Positions 8,586 to 17,739 of a DNA stretch of 64,000 nt are shown here, piece by piece. Under the pieces are notes generated by a model, which had not been told where the DNA came from, did no database searches, and saw only the letters and a list, made by a program, of their open reading frames with translations. Source of the DNA: Devosia geojensis (GTDB taxonomy: Bacteria > Pseudomonadota > Alphaproteobacteria > Rhizobiales > Devosiaceae); the NCBI RefSeq assembly GCF_000969415.1, contig NZ_JZEX01000104.1, positions 1 to 64,000 of the forward strand, in the 5' to 3' direction. The translations under genes and the position numbers were made by a program. Each line of letters begins with the position of its first letter. The first letter of the stretch is position 1.

Positions 8586-9506
8586 TCAGCGCGTCGACGG
8601 CACCCCATAGATGCGCTCGACGTCGTCGAGTAGCAGGTTGGCCGCGATATAGCCGCCGGCGGTGTTCCAGATGGCGTCGTCGACCGCGTGGGCCTTGCCG
8701 GCCTTGACCACCTCGAGATTCTGCCAGAGCGGGTCGGCGGTCCACTCGGCGGCCTGCGCCTCGGCGGCGCCGTCGCCGGTCTCGTAGGTGAAGTAGAACA
8801 GGCGGTCGCCCTCGAAGTCAGGGATGCGCTCCTTGCCGACATCGTCGGCGAACTCCTGCTTGTCCTGCGCGGCCGGACGGGCAAAGCCCACCTGGTCGAG
8901 GATGAGGCCGGCGAAGGTGTCGAGATAGTAGATGCGGGTGAGGGCGGAGGCGAAGCGCACGAGCGAGATTTCTTCGTTCAACGCATCGCCCAGTTCCTGC
9001 CCAAGCTTTTCGGCGCGCGCGTCGAAAGCGTCGAGAGCGGCCTTACCCTCCTCGCCTTTGCCGGCGGCGTCGGTATAGAGCGCCATGTTGATCTTCCAGT
9101 CGCCGCGCAGGCGCTCGGCCATCACGGTCGGTGCGATGGCGGAAAGCTGTTCGTAGATCTTCTCCTGGCGGGTCTTGTTGCCGATGATGAGGTCCGGCTG
9201 CAGCGCCGCGATCGCTTCGAGGTTGACGGCGGATTCCTCGCCGACGACCGTCACGTCAGCCATGTCCTCGGCGATGTGGGCGTACCATGGGTCGCCGGTC
9301 CAGGAGCGCACGGCGCCGACCGGGGTGATGCCGACGGCGAGCAGCGCCTCGGTGCCCTCGTTGGTGAGGACGACGATCCGCTGGGGAGCGTCGGGCACGT
9401 CGGTCACGCCCATGGCGTGGGTGATCTCGCGGGCGAGGGTGGCGGAGGCCGACAGGAGCGCGGCGGTGACGGCCAGCGCTGCCAAACCGTGGCGGAAGGT
9501 AATCAT
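8586..9506 (-). CDS. Siderophore ABC importer binding protein (system 2)
   Basis: The 306-residue protein has a signal peptide (MITFRHGLAALAVTAALLSASATLA). Its fold is the FatB/CeuE-like class of iron-siderophore binding proteins: DAPQRIVVLTNEGTEALLAVG near the mature N-terminus and LQPDLIIGNK in the first lobe. It is encoded divergently from the permease-permease-ATPase genes at 9622-12495, with the shared promoter region between. The start at 9506 was preferred over 9533 because it begins the signal peptide directly. It is only distantly similar to the two binding proteins at 2344-4268, so the two systems probably take different siderophores. Confidence 0.85.
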   Translation of the reverse strand: MITFRHGLAALAVTAALLSASATLAREITHAMGVTDVPDAPQRIVVLTNEGTEALLAVGITPVGAVRSWTGDPWYAHIAEDMADVTVVGEESAVNLEAIAALQPDLIIGNKTRQEKIYEQLSAIAPTVMAERLRGDWKINMALYTDAAGKGEEGKAALDAFDARAEKLGQELGDALNEEISLVRFASALTRIYYLDTFAGLILDQVGFARPAAQDKQEFADDVGKERIPDFEGDRLFYFTYETGDGAAEAQAAEWTADPLWQNLEVVKAGKAHAVDDAIWNTAGGYIAANLLLDDVERIYGVPSTR

Positions 9507-9555
9507 TTCTTGCGTCCCAAACTTGACAACCATCTTCAGAAAATGGTTGTGGCAA

Positions 9556-9579
9556 ACAGTCAGAATTTAAACTGACTGT
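9556..9579. promoter_or_regulatory. 24-bp dyad between divergent siderophore genes
   Basis: ACAGTCAG (9556-9563) and CTGACTGT (9572-9579) are perfect 8-bp inverted arms around AATTTAAA. It lies between start codons at 9506 and 9622 and overlaps the iron box that follows. It may be an operator for the divergent promoters. Confidence 0.55.
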
Positions 9580-9587
9580 CAATATCA
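9573..9587. promoter_or_regulatory. Candidate RirA iron-responsive operator (TGA-N9-TCA)
   Basis: TGA-CTGTCAATA-TCA fits the RirA operator consensus and lies between the divergent siderophore binding-protein gene and the permease genes. One site could control both directions. Confidence 0.55.
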
Positions 9588-9621
9588 AGTTGAGGGGCGC
9601 GCCCTGTCCGATCTGGCGGCC

Positions 9622-10626
9622 ATGAAACCACGCACGGCGGCGCTTGCCTGGCCGGTCTCGGCGACCTATGCGGGGCTCGCCGTGGTGCTCGTCGTCGTGA
9701 TGGCCATGAGCCTCACCCTCGGTTATCGCATCTATTCGCTGGATCAGGTCTACCGCGCGCTCTTCGCGTTCGACGGCACCGATACCTCGGTCATCATCGC
9801 CAACCTGCGCCTGCCGCGCGCGGTGGTCGCGCCGATGGTCGGGGCTGCGCTCGGCATCGCGGGCGTGCTCGTCCAGACCCTCTCGCGCAACCGCATCGCC
9901 TCGCCAGACACGCTCGGGCTCAATGCCGGCGCCTCGCTCTTCGTCGTCATGGCAAGCTCGGTCTTGGGCGTTTCCTCGCTGATGGGCCTCTCGTTTGCTG
10001 CGGCGCTGGGGGCACTCGGCGCCGCGCTCCTCGTCTTCGGCATCGCGGCGACCGCCGGCGGGCTCTCGCCGCTGCGCATCGTCCTCATCGGCGTCACCTT
10101 CGCCGGCCTCGGCCACTCCGTCGTCGAGGTGGTGCTGACCACCAACGAAGCGCAGATGCAGCAGCTCCTCTTCTGGCTCTCGGGCGCGTTCGTCGACCGG
10201 CCGCTGGCGCTCGCGGCCAACGGCGCGCCGTTCATGATCGTCGGCGGGCTGGTCGCGCTCGTCCTGTCGCGCGCGCTCGATGCCCTGCAGGCCGACGATT
10301 CCACCGCCGCGAGCCTCGGCGTGCCGCTCTTCATCGTGCGCGGCGCGGCGTTCCTTTCCGTCTCGCTGCTGACGGGCGCCTCCGTCGCCATGGCCGGGCC
10401 CGTCGGCTTCGTCGGCCTCGTCGTGCCGCATGCGGCGCGCTGGCTGGTGGGCCTACGGCACTCCCGCCAGATCGTCGCGGCGGCGCTGATCGGGGCGATC
10501 TACGCCACCGCCGCGGATGTCGCCGCCCGCTTCGTCATCTATCCCATCGAAGCGCCGGTCGGCGCGGTCACCGCCGTCGTCGGCGGCGCGATGCTGCTCA
10601 TTCTCCTCAAGCGGAGAGCGGCATGA
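9622..10626 (+). CDS. Siderophore ABC importer permease (system 2, first)
   Basis: The 334-residue FecCD-family permease has NLRLPRAVVAPMVGAALGIAGVLVQ around residue 60, NRIASPDTLGLNAGAS after it and GPVGFVGLVVPHAARW near residue 260. The last is the conserved loop that meets the ATPase. A string of hydrophobic helices fills the rest. It is the first gene of a three-gene unit; its stop overlaps the next start by 4 bp. The ribosome site is weak (CTGGCGG). Confidence 0.9.
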   Translation: MKPRTAALAWPVSATYAGLAVVLVVVMAMSLTLGYRIYSLDQVYRALFAFDGTDTSVIIANLRLPRAVVAPMVGAALGIAGVLVQTLSRNRIASPDTLGLNAGASLFVVMASSVLGVSSLMGLSFAAALGALGAALLVFGIAATAGGLSPLRIVLIGVTFAGLGHSVVEVVLTTNEAQMQQLLFWLSGAFVDRPLALAANGAPFMIVGGLVALVLSRALDALQADDSTAASLGVPLFIVRGAAFLSVSLLTGASVAMAGPVGFVGLVVPHAARWLVGLRHSRQIVAAALIGAIYATAADVAARFVIYPIEAPVGAVTAVVGGAMLLILLKRRAA

Positions 10627-11666
10627 CCAGCATAGGCGCCAGCGCACCCGTTTCGTCCTTTCCCCGCGCGCCGGTCGTGCTCGTCGCCATGCTCGGCCTC
10701 TTCGTGCTGCTTTCCCTCTGCGGCGTCGCCTTCGGGTCGACCTGGATCCCGCTCGAGGAGGTGGCCAAGGTCATCGCCGGGTTCGGCGAGAAGACGCAGA
10801 ACCTCATCGTCCTGCAGCTGCGCCTGCCGCGCGTCGTCGCGGCGATCCTCTCGGGCGGGGCCATCGCCGTCGCCGGCTATCTGCTGCAGAAGGTCACCCG
10901 CAACGAGCTCGCCTCGCCCGGCGTCCTTGGCGTCGTCGACGGGGCGGCGCTCGGCGTCGTCATTTTCCTCGCCGCGCTCTCCAACGAGTCCAACGCCCTC
11001 GTCACCAGCATCGCCTTCCAGCCGCTGGCGGCCGCCGTCGGCGGGCTCTGCGCCATCGCTTTGGTCTTCGCGCTCGCCGGCAACCAGGCGACCTCGGCCG
11101 TGCGGCTGCTGCTCTTCGGCATCGCGGTGGCCGCCGTCGCCAAGGCGCTGACGATGGTGATGATGCTGATCGGCCCGATCTACCGGACGACGCAAGCGGC
11201 GCGCTGGATCGCCGGGGCGGTGAATGAAGTGAACTGGAGCGAGATCCAGGTGACCTTCGTCGCGCTCGTGCCGCTCCTCGCCATCACGCTGCTGATCGCC
11301 CGCCGCCTGCCGCCCGCCGACCTCGACGAGGTGTCGGCGCAAAGCGTCGGGCTCAACGTGCCGGTCGCCCGGCTGCTGATCTTCGCGCTCGCCGCCGCGC
11401 TGACGGCAGTCGGCGTCGCCTTCGTCGGCGGCGTCGGCTTCATCGGGCTGATGGCGCCGCATCTGGCGCGCATGCTGCTCGGGCGCGGCGTCCATGTGGG
11501 GCTCATCGGCAGCTTCCTCATCGGCGCGATGATGCTGGTGGCGGCCGATCTTCTGGTGCGCGTATTGTTCTCGCCGATCGAGGTGCCGGCCGGCACCGTC
11601 ACCGCCATCCTCGGCGCGCCCTATTTCCTCTATCTCCTCATGCGGAAGCAAAGCTATGACGGATGA
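10623..11666 (+). CDS. Siderophore ABC importer permease (system 2, second)
   Basis: This 347-residue FecCD-family permease has QLRLPRVVAAILSGGAIAVAG near residue 62, NELASPGVLGVVDGAA after it and GGVGFIGLMAPHLARM near residue 278. It starts inside the stop codon of the preceding permease (ATGA) and overlaps the ATPase gene by 11 bp at its end, so the three genes are probably made in fixed ratio. With the preceding protein it would form the heterodimeric inner-membrane channel. Confidence 0.9.
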   Translation: MTSIGASAPVSSFPRAPVVLVAMLGLFVLLSLCGVAFGSTWIPLEEVAKVIAGFGEKTQNLIVLQLRLPRVVAAILSGGAIAVAGYLLQKVTRNELASPGVLGVVDGAALGVVIFLAALSNESNALVTSIAFQPLAAAVGGLCAIALVFALAGNQATSAVRLLLFGIAVAAVAKALTMVMMLIGPIYRTTQAARWIAGAVNEVNWSEIQVTFVALVPLLAITLLIARRLPPADLDEVSAQSVGLNVPVARLLIFALAAALTAVGVAFVGGVGFIGLMAPHLARMLLGRGVHVGLIGSFLIGAMMLVAADLLVRVLFSPIEVPAGTVTAILGAPYFLYLLMRKQSYDG

Positions 11667-12495
11667 CCGCACCCACCGCATCGCCGTCCGGGACCTGACG
11701 CTCGCCTACGGGCAGACGCGCGTGCTCGACGCGCTGACGCTGCCCATCGCGCCGGGCAAGATCACGGTGCTTGCCGGCCCCAATGGCTGCGGGAAGTCGA
11801 CGCTCTTGCGCGCCATTCGCCGCCTGTTGAAGGGTACCGCCGGCCAGGTGCTGCTCGACGATGTCGACATCGCCAAGATGAGCGGCAAGGACCTGGCCCT
11901 GAAGATCGGGCTCCTGGCGCAGAACCCGTCGGCTCCCGGCGACATGAGCGTCGAGGAGCTGGTGCGCCTCGGGCGTTACCCGCACCAGACGATGATGCAG
12001 CCCTGGAGCCCCCGCGACGCCGAGGCCGTCGAGCGCGCCATGGCCGGCACCGGCGTCGCCGAACTGCGCACCCGTCCGATCAGCTCGCTTTCCGGCGGGC
12101 AGTTGCAGCGCGTCTGGATCGCGCTCGTCCTTGCGCAGGAGACCGATGTCATCTGCCTCGACGAGCCGGTCAACCACCTCGACATCGCCCACCAGCTCGA
12201 GTGCCTCGATCTCGTGGCGCGGCTGAACCGCGAGCACGGGCGCACCATCGTCCTCGTGCTGCACGACCTCAATCTCGCGGCGCGCTACGCCGACGAGCTC
12301 GTCTTCGTACGCGAAGGCCGCATCGCCGCGCGCGGCACGCCCACCGAGCTGATGTCGGCATCCCTCATCGGGGAGGTGTTCGGCGTCCACGCCACGATCA
12401 TCACCGATCCCGTCCACGGCAGCCCGGTGTGCATCCCGGCGAGCCGGTCGTCGGCGCCGAAGGCGGCGGCGGAGAAGGTCGCTGAGGCAGTCTGA
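11656..12495 (+). CDS. Siderophore ABC importer ATPase (system 2)
   Basis: The 279-residue ATPase has Walker A GPNGCGKST (about residue 41), the GRYPHQTMMQPW block, signature LSGGQLQRVW, Walker B VICLDEPVNHLDI and an H-loop in VLHDLNLAARYAD. It belongs to the FepC/FecE group and serves the two preceding permeases. It is about as long as the ATPase of system 1 and shares its domain plan, but the two are clearly diverged. A paired palindromic repeat follows the stop codon and may terminate the operon. Confidence 0.9.
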   Translation: MTDDRTHRIAVRDLTLAYGQTRVLDALTLPIAPGKITVLAGPNGCGKSTLLRAIRRLLKGTAGQVLLDDVDIAKMSGKDLALKIGLLAQNPSAPGDMSVEELVRLGRYPHQTMMQPWSPRDAEAVERAMAGTGVAELRTRPISSLSGGQLQRVWIALVLAQETDVICLDEPVNHLDIAHQLECLDLVARLNREHGRTIVLVLHDLNLAARYADELVFVREGRIAARGTPTELMSASLIGEVFGVHATIITDPVHGSPVCIPASRSSAPKAAAEKVAEAV

Positions 12496-12529
12496 AGATC
12501 GTTGCGCCTGCAATACTCCGGCAACCACA

Positions 12530-12612
12530 GGGTCATTCCCGCGAAAGCGGGAACCTCCGTTTCCCAGTACCGAATATGCAAACAGAGGTCCCCGCTTTCG
12601 CGGGGATGACCC
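12530..12612. repeat. Paired palindromic repeat (GAAAGCGGG family)
   Basis: GGGTCATTCCCGCGAAAGCGGG with its inverted partner CCCCGCTTTCGCGGGGATGACCC about 30 bp on. It is the same element as at 2208 and again lies between two convergent genes (stops at 12495 and 12648). Confidence 0.8.
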
Positions 12613-12647
12613 GGTGAGGATTGCACGTCGGGTGCGCTACGACGCCC

Positions 12648-13445
12648 TCACCCCAACCGCTCGATCAGCGCCATGGCGGCAGCCGGATTGCGCTCCTTGA
12701 AGCCCGAGATGACGTAGAGGAAAACTTCCGTCGGTCCGGCATTGGCGGGCTTCTCCTCGACGGCCGAAAGGTCCTTGGGCACCGCGCCCGTCGCCAGGGT
12801 CTTGGCCCGCTCTGCCCAGGCGTCGAGGTCGGCGGGGGAATATCCGAGCTCCTCATCCTCGCTGGTGCCCATGATGCGCAGGTAGGCAAAGGGCGCGGTG
12901 ATGTCGGCGATCTGCACGTATTTGGCATCGGCCGCCGTGATGACGGCGGCGCCGTTTTGCCTGGCGAGCGCGATGAAGGCGGGATCGCGGAAGCTCTCGT
13001 GGCGCACCTCGAGCGCATGACGTATCTCGCGGCCCTCGATGCTCTTGGGCAGAAGCTTGAGGAACCCCTCGAAATCCTCGGGGTCGAACTTCTTGGTCGG
13101 GGCGAACTGCCAGTTGATCGGTCCGAGCTTGTCCTTCAATTCAAGAATGCCGCCCATCAGGAACCGCTCGACCGACTCGCGCCCCTCCGCCAGCACCCGC
13201 CGGTTGGTGGCAAAGCGCGGGCCTTTGAGCGCAAAGACGAAATCGTCGGGCGTCTCGTCATGCCATTTGGCAAAGCTCTCGGGCTTTTGCGCGCCATAGA
13301 AGGTGCCGTTGATCTCGATGGAGGTGAGCTTGCTCGCCGCGTATTCCAGCTCGCGCTTTTGCGTCAGCGTATCGGGATAGAAGGTGCCGCGCCAGGGCTC
13401 GTAGGTCCAGCCGCCGATGCCGATGCGGATTTGCGGCTTGCTCAT
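12648..13445 (-). CDS. DUF72 (YecE-like) family protein
   Basis: The 265-residue protein opens with the family hallmark IRIGIGGWTYEPWRGTFYP and continues with SIEINGTFY and FALKGPRFATNRR. These are typical of DUF72/YecE proteins, which have a TIM-barrel-like fold and no settled function. There is no signal peptide. The start at 13445 gives the usual length; a much longer open frame upstream is an antisense shadow of the rhamnosidase gene. It shares its upstream region with the divergent GH106 gene and the GntR site at 13527, but any common regulation is speculation. Confidence 0.85.
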   Translation of the reverse strand: MSKPQIRIGIGGWTYEPWRGTFYPDTLTQKRELEYAASKLTSIEINGTFYGAQKPESFAKWHDETPDDFVFALKGPRFATNRRVLAEGRESVERFLMGGILELKDKLGPINWQFAPTKKFDPEDFEGFLKLLPKSIEGREIRHALEVRHESFRDPAFIALARQNGAAVITAADAKYVQIADITAPFAYLRIMGTSEDEELGYSPADLDAWAERAKTLATGAVPKDLSAVEEKPANAGPTEVFLYVISGFKERNPAAAMALIERLG

Positions 13446-13526
13446 GGTGTCCTCCCTCGCAACGATTGGTCGCGCCAAACTAGCCGCAAAGAGCCCGCTT
13501 GGCACCCCGGATTTCGCACTCGCTAA

Positions 13527-13539
13527 CTTGTTTGACAAA
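13527..13539. promoter_or_regulatory. GntR (FadR-type) operator candidate, site 1
   Basis: CTTGTTTGACAAA fits the FadR-subfamily pattern TNGTNNNACNA. It contains a TTGACA -35-like hexamer (13532-13537) about 110 bp upstream of the GH106 start. Near-identical sites lie upstream of the GntR gene (17704) and the GH78 gene (19850). The flanking GCTAAC is shared with the 17704 site. Confidence 0.65.
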
Positions 13540-13643
13540 TTGCGAGGTGAATGCAATCGTTCGGCTCGGGAGGAGATATGCGCGGCGCTGGTGCGCGGGC
13601 ATGCCTTCGCCTGTCCTGCCAGTTCTCCAGCACGGTGACGAGA

Positions 13644-16600
13644 ATGCCCGAAAGCCAGGTCAGCGCCACGCTTCACCGGGGCTTCATGACGCCCGATCCC
13701 GAATATTCCCCGGTGCCGATCTGGTGGTGGAGCGGCGACAGGCTCGAGCTCGAGCGCATGATCTGGCAGGTGGACCAGCTGGTGGCGCAGGGCGTCCACA
13801 ACGCCGTGGTGCTCAACCTCGCGCCGACCGGCCCGATGCACGGGGCGCTGAGCGACGAGCCACATTTCCTCACCGAAGAGTGGTGGGAGCTCTGGGACGC
13901 GCTCTGCCAGCACGCGCAGAACGTCGGCATGCGCTTCTGGTTCTACGACCAGATCGGCTTTTCCGGCGCCAACCTGCAGGGGCGGCTGGCCGTCGCCAAC
14001 CCCTCCTATGTCGGCATGGACCTCAACCGCGTCGTCCTCGACGTCGAGGCGAGCGGCGGGATCGCGCTGCCGGAAGCAGGGGTGTTCGTCTCGGGCCAGG
14101 CATTGCCGCTGTCGGCGGACGGATGCGTCGCCGGTCCGCCGCAGGACCTTGCCCTCGAAGGCGGCCGCATCAACTGGCGGGGCGAGGGCCAAGCGCGGCT
14201 CATCCTCGCCTATGCCATCCGCAAGGGGTTCGACTATCACTCGCCCGAGGCCTGCCGGGCGCTGATGGATGTCGTCCATCACGCGTTCGAAGCGCGGTTG
14301 GGCAAGTATTTCGGCAGCGCCATCGTCGGCTCCTTCCAGGACGAGCTGCCCTCGGTGCCGACCTGGAGCGAGCGGTTCGCCGCCGAGTTCGAGAGGCGCT
14401 GCGGCTATGCGCTCAAGCCCAGGATCGCGGCGCTCTGGGAGGACTGGGGGCTCGAAAGCGCCCGCATCCGCATCGACTATCAGCGCGTGCGCGCCGAGCT
14501 TGCCGAGGAGGCGATCTTCAAGCCGGTCTTCGACTGGCACGAGCGCCATGGCCTGATCATCGGCTTCGACCAGCAGAGCCCGTCGCGCGCCGCCCAGCCG
14601 ATCTCGACCGTCGACCAGTATGCCGACTATGCGCGCACCCACCGCTGGTATTCGGCTCCGGGCAGCGACCATTGGGGCGAGGCCAAGTTCCACTCCTCGC
14701 TCGCCCACAGCTATGGGCGCCCGCGCACCTGGATCGAGGCGTTCCACTCGTCCGGCTGGGGCGGGACGCTGGAAGAAACCTTCGACTGGCTGCAGCCCTG
14801 GCTGCTCGCCGGCGCCAATCTCTACGATCCGCACGCGGTCTACTATTCGACCAAGGGCGGGCAATGGGAGTGGGCCGCGCCCTCGACCTGCTGGCGCCAG
14901 CCCTATTGGCGGCACTACAGGCACTTCGCCGATGCGGTCTCGCGGCTCTGCTGGCTGGCGACCCGGGGCGAGCACCAGTGCGACATCGGCCTTCTCTTTC
15001 CGAGCGCCACCGTGCAGGCCGACCTCTTCCTCGACCGCTGCGGGTCGGCGGCGCGGGTGGCGCACGACGCCTACCAGGCGCTCGTCGGGCAGATGACGTG
15101 GTTCAATGCCCGCGCCGGCGCGTTGAAGCGCCTGCGGCGCGATTTCGACGTGCTCGACGACGACACGGTCGCCGGCGCCAGCATCGAAGAGGGCGCCATC
15201 CGTACGCGCGGCGAGCGCTACAAGGTGCTGCTCGTTCCCGCCATGTGGATGCTGGAAACGGCGACGGCCGAAAAGCTCGCTGCCTTTGCCGAGGCTGGCG
15301 GACTGCTTGTCTTCGTCGACCGGCTGCCGGACGCGGCGGACAGCGAAAGGGGGGAGGCGGCGATCGCGAGGCTCGCCGCGCTCGTTGAGAGCGGCAAGGC
15401 CAAGCTCGTCAAAGGCCAAGAGGGTCTCGAAGCCGTGCTCGGCGAGGTGCCGGTCGAGATCGAGACGACTTCGCCGACGCTGCTACGCCGCGACGGGGAG
15501 GTCAGCATGCTCTTCCTGACCGCTGCCGCCTCCGGCTCGGCCAGCGCCGAGGAGCGGCTCCCCTGGGCCGAGTGGGACTATGAGCACGGCAATTTCTCCT
15601 TCTCGCGCTACAGCGAGGAGCTGCGCGAAAAAGGCATCGGCTTCGACCTCGCCGCCCAGCGAGAACGCGCGACGGTGCGCATCGCCGGTCCGGTCGGCGC
15701 CATCGAGCAGTGGGACCCGGCGACGGGCGCGGTTCGGCCGGTGTCGGTGTGCCGGCACGAGGGGTTCGTCGAGGCCGATGTCGATTTCAGCCAGTCTCCG
15801 ATGACGGTGCTGGTCTGGTCGCCGGCCGGGCAGGCGGCGGTGCCGGAGCCATCGAAAGAGAGCGGCCGGGAGCTGGTCCTCGGCGATACCTGGACCGCGC
15901 GCCTCGTGCCGACCATCGACAACCGCCATGGCGACTTCACTCTGCCGGCCAGTCCCGGCCCGTTGCCGGTGCAGCTCTGGCAGGCGGACTGGCGCGCCGA
16001 CACGGCCGAGACGCCTTCCGACTGGTCCGACTGGCAGCGTGTCGCGCTGACCGATGGCGTGCGGGCCTGGTCCTACGGGCCGGCAAAGGCGGACGACCTG
16101 CCCGTGCCGCTCGCCGCCGGACACGAGGGGCCGCTCTCGGGTGCCGGCTGGCAACCGGTCAGCTATTCGCTCTCGCGCGGCATCGCCCACGATCCGCAGC
16201 ACGACAAGACCCTCGGCCCCAAGGGGCGCGTGCTGGAGCCGCTGATCCGGCTGCCCAAGGTGGCGGCCGGCGAGACCGTGCAGGTGCGCACGTGCCTGCC
16301 GGTCGAGACGGCGGGGGCGCTCACCCTCGCCGTCGGCGGCAATGGCCGCAAGCAGGTGTGGTGGAACGGCAAGCCGCTGCCTTCGGACGAAGGCGGCTAC
16401 CTCTACATGCGCCCGGTCGAGGCGAGGGCGGGGCTCAATCGTCTCGAACTGCGCGTTACCGCCGTCGAGGAGGGGGACATCGAGGCCTATTGGACGCTGA
16501 CCACGGACGCCGAGGCTTTCGCCCGCCCCGAATGGCTGGCCCCGACCGACGGCTGGAAGGCCGGCACGACGCTCTCGATCGGCAAGAGTGTTTCCATCGT

Positions 16601-17645
16601 AGCGGGCGAAACCCTTGCCGTGCATTTCGGCTCGATCGGCGTCGCGCATCTGGTGGTCAACGGGCATGAGGTCGCGATGCAGGGGGCGTTCGATCCTTAC
16701 GCGGAATGGCGCGGCGCGCGCGTCATGCGTTACGACCTGACCTCCCATCTCAAGCCCGGCGACAACCGCATAGAGGTGCGCTTCACCGACGATGGCCGGG
16801 AACTCGCCTTCTTTCTCGACGGCGTCATCCGCGCTGCCGATGGGGGCGAGCGCTACCTCGTTACCGACAGGAGCTGGTCGGCCGAGCGCGAAGGCCGGCC
16901 GGTAGAACTCGCCATGCGGATCAACGCCCGCCAGGACGCGCGCTTCTACTGGCTGCGCCCGCGCCCGCATCCGCTGCCGCGCACCGGCTGGATCGATCCG
17001 GAAGCGCCGCTTCGGGGCGTGCTTGATATCGTGCCGGAGCCCTATCCCGATCTGCCCAAGTCCGCGCAATGGTTCCGTCTGCCGCTGCCGCCGGGTGCGC
17101 GCAAGGTCACGTTGCCCGCGGAAGACGCTGAGCTTCGCGCCTTCCTCGACGGCGCCGAGCTCGCCGTCACGAAGGGGCTGGTCGAGCTTCCATCGGCCGT
17201 GCCGCCGGGCGCCGCGCTCCTCGTTCGCGTTTCCGTCAGCGACGGGCGCACGGGCGGCGCCGTCTGGGATGGGGCGGTCGAGTTCGACGTCGGGCAAGGC
17301 ACCATTCCCCTCGGCGACTGGCGCGAGAACGGGCTCGAATTCTATTCGGGAGGCCTCGCCTACGAGCAGGTGGTGAGGATCGAGGATCCCGCCGCCTGGT
17401 CGGTGCTCGATCTCGGGCAGGTGCGCGGCACGGCGGAGGTCGAAGTCAACGGAGAGGCGGCGGGGGTGCGCGTCTGGTCGCCCTACCGCTTCGATATCGC
17501 GGGCAGGCTTCACTCAGGCGATAATCGCATCGTCATCCGCGTCTTCAACACGCTCGCCCCCTATCTCAAGGGCGCCTCGCCCACGCGAACCCTCTTTGCC
17601 GGGCAGGACATATCCGGGCTTTTCGGCCCGGTGAGGTTCAAATGA
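13644..17645 (+). CDS. Large GH106-type alpha-L-rhamnosidase
   Basis: The 1333-residue protein has a GH106-like catalytic half: PIWWWSGD near residue 25, FWFYDQIGFSGANLQG, SFQDELPSVPTW near 229 (the likely catalytic acid region) and EAFHSSGWGGTLEETFDW near 364. Several beta-sandwich modules follow. The last (AEVEVNGEAAGVRVWSPYRFD) looks like a GH2-type sugar-binding domain. No signal peptide is seen, so it should act in the cytoplasm on imported rhamnosides. The start at 13644 was chosen because the family similarity begins just after it and the -35-like element at 13532 would put transcription start after the upstream ATG codons at 13551 and 13578. Family assignment is from motifs; a GH2-related enzyme with another specificity remains possible. 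Confidence 0.75.
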   Translation: MPESQVSATLHRGFMTPDPEYSPVPIWWWSGDRLELERMIWQVDQLVAQGVHNAVVLNLAPTGPMHGALSDEPHFLTEEWWELWDALCQHAQNVGMRFWFYDQIGFSGANLQGRLAVANPSYVGMDLNRVVLDVEASGGIALPEAGVFVSGQALPLSADGCVAGPPQDLALEGGRINWRGEGQARLILAYAIRKGFDYHSPEACRALMDVVHHAFEARLGKYFGSAIVGSFQDELPSVPTWSERFAAEFERRCGYALKPRIAALWEDWGLESARIRIDYQRVRAELAEEAIFKPVFDWHERHGLIIGFDQQSPSRAAQPISTVDQYADYARTHRWYSAPGSDHWGEAKFHSSLAHSYGRPRTWIEAFHSSGWGGTLEETFDWLQPWLLAGANLYDPHAVYYSTKGGQWEWAAPSTCWRQPYWRHYRHFADAVSRLCWLATRGEHQCDIGLLFPSATVQADLFLDRCGSAARVAHDAYQALVGQMTWFNARAGALKRLRRDFDVLDDDTVAGASIEEGAIRTRGERYKVLLVPAMWMLETATAEKLAAFAEAGGLLVFVDRLPDAADSERGEAAIARLAALVESGKAKLVKGQEGLEAVLGEVPVEIETTSPTLLRRDGEVSMLFLTAAASGSASAEERLPWAEWDYEHGNFSFSRYSEELREKGIGFDLAAQRERATVRIAGPVGAIEQWDPATGAVRPVSVCRHEGFVEADVDFSQSPMTVLVWSPAGQAAVPEPSKESGRELVLGDTWTARLVPTIDNRHGDFTLPASPGPLPVQLWQADWRADTAETPSDWSDWQRVALTDGVRAWSYGPAKADDLPVPLAAGHEGPLSGAGWQPVSYSLSRGIAHDPQHDKTLGPKGRVLEPLIRLPKVAAGETVQVRTCLPVETAGALTLAVGGNGRKQVWWNGKPLPSDEGGYLYMRPVEARAGLNRLELRVTAVEEGDIEAYWTLTTDAEAFARPEWLAPTDGWKAGTTLSIGKSVSIVAGETLAVHFGSIGVAHLVVNGHEVAMQGAFDPYAEWRGARVMRYDLTSHLKPGDNRIEVRFTDDGRELAFFLDGVIRAADGGERYLVTDRSWSAEREGRPVELAMRINARQDARFYWLRPRPHPLPRTGWIDPEAPLRGVLDIVPEPYPDLPKSAQWFRLPLPPGARKVTLPAEDAELRAFLDGAELAVTKGLVELPSAVPPGAALLVRVSVSDGRTGGAVWDGAVEFDVGQGTIPLGDWRENGLEFYSGGLAYEQVVRIEDPAAWSVLDLGQVRGTAEVEVNGEAAGVRVWSPYRFDIAGRLHSGDNRIVIRVFNTLAPYLKGASPTRTLFAGQDISGLFGPVRFK

Positions 17646-17703
17646 CCGCCAAACCTGTGGGATCGCGGCAAAGGCGGGTGAAGCGCGCGCGGCATCTTGC
17701 TAA

Positions 17704-17716
17704 CCTGTATGACAAG
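17704..17716. promoter_or_regulatory. GntR (FadR-type) operator candidate, site 2
   Basis: CCTGTATGACAAG lies 23 bp upstream of the GntR gene start. It differs at one base from the reverse complement of the site at 19850-19862, suggesting autoregulation. Confidence 0.65.
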
Positions 17717-17739
17717 AAGCCGGCAGGCGGGGGAGCAAA

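Noticed and set aside
13446-15419. 923-codon frame joining the DUF72 protein to a long N-terminal part
   Set aside because: The added part is antisense to the rhamnosidase gene and has no domain; the DUF72 family start is at 13445.
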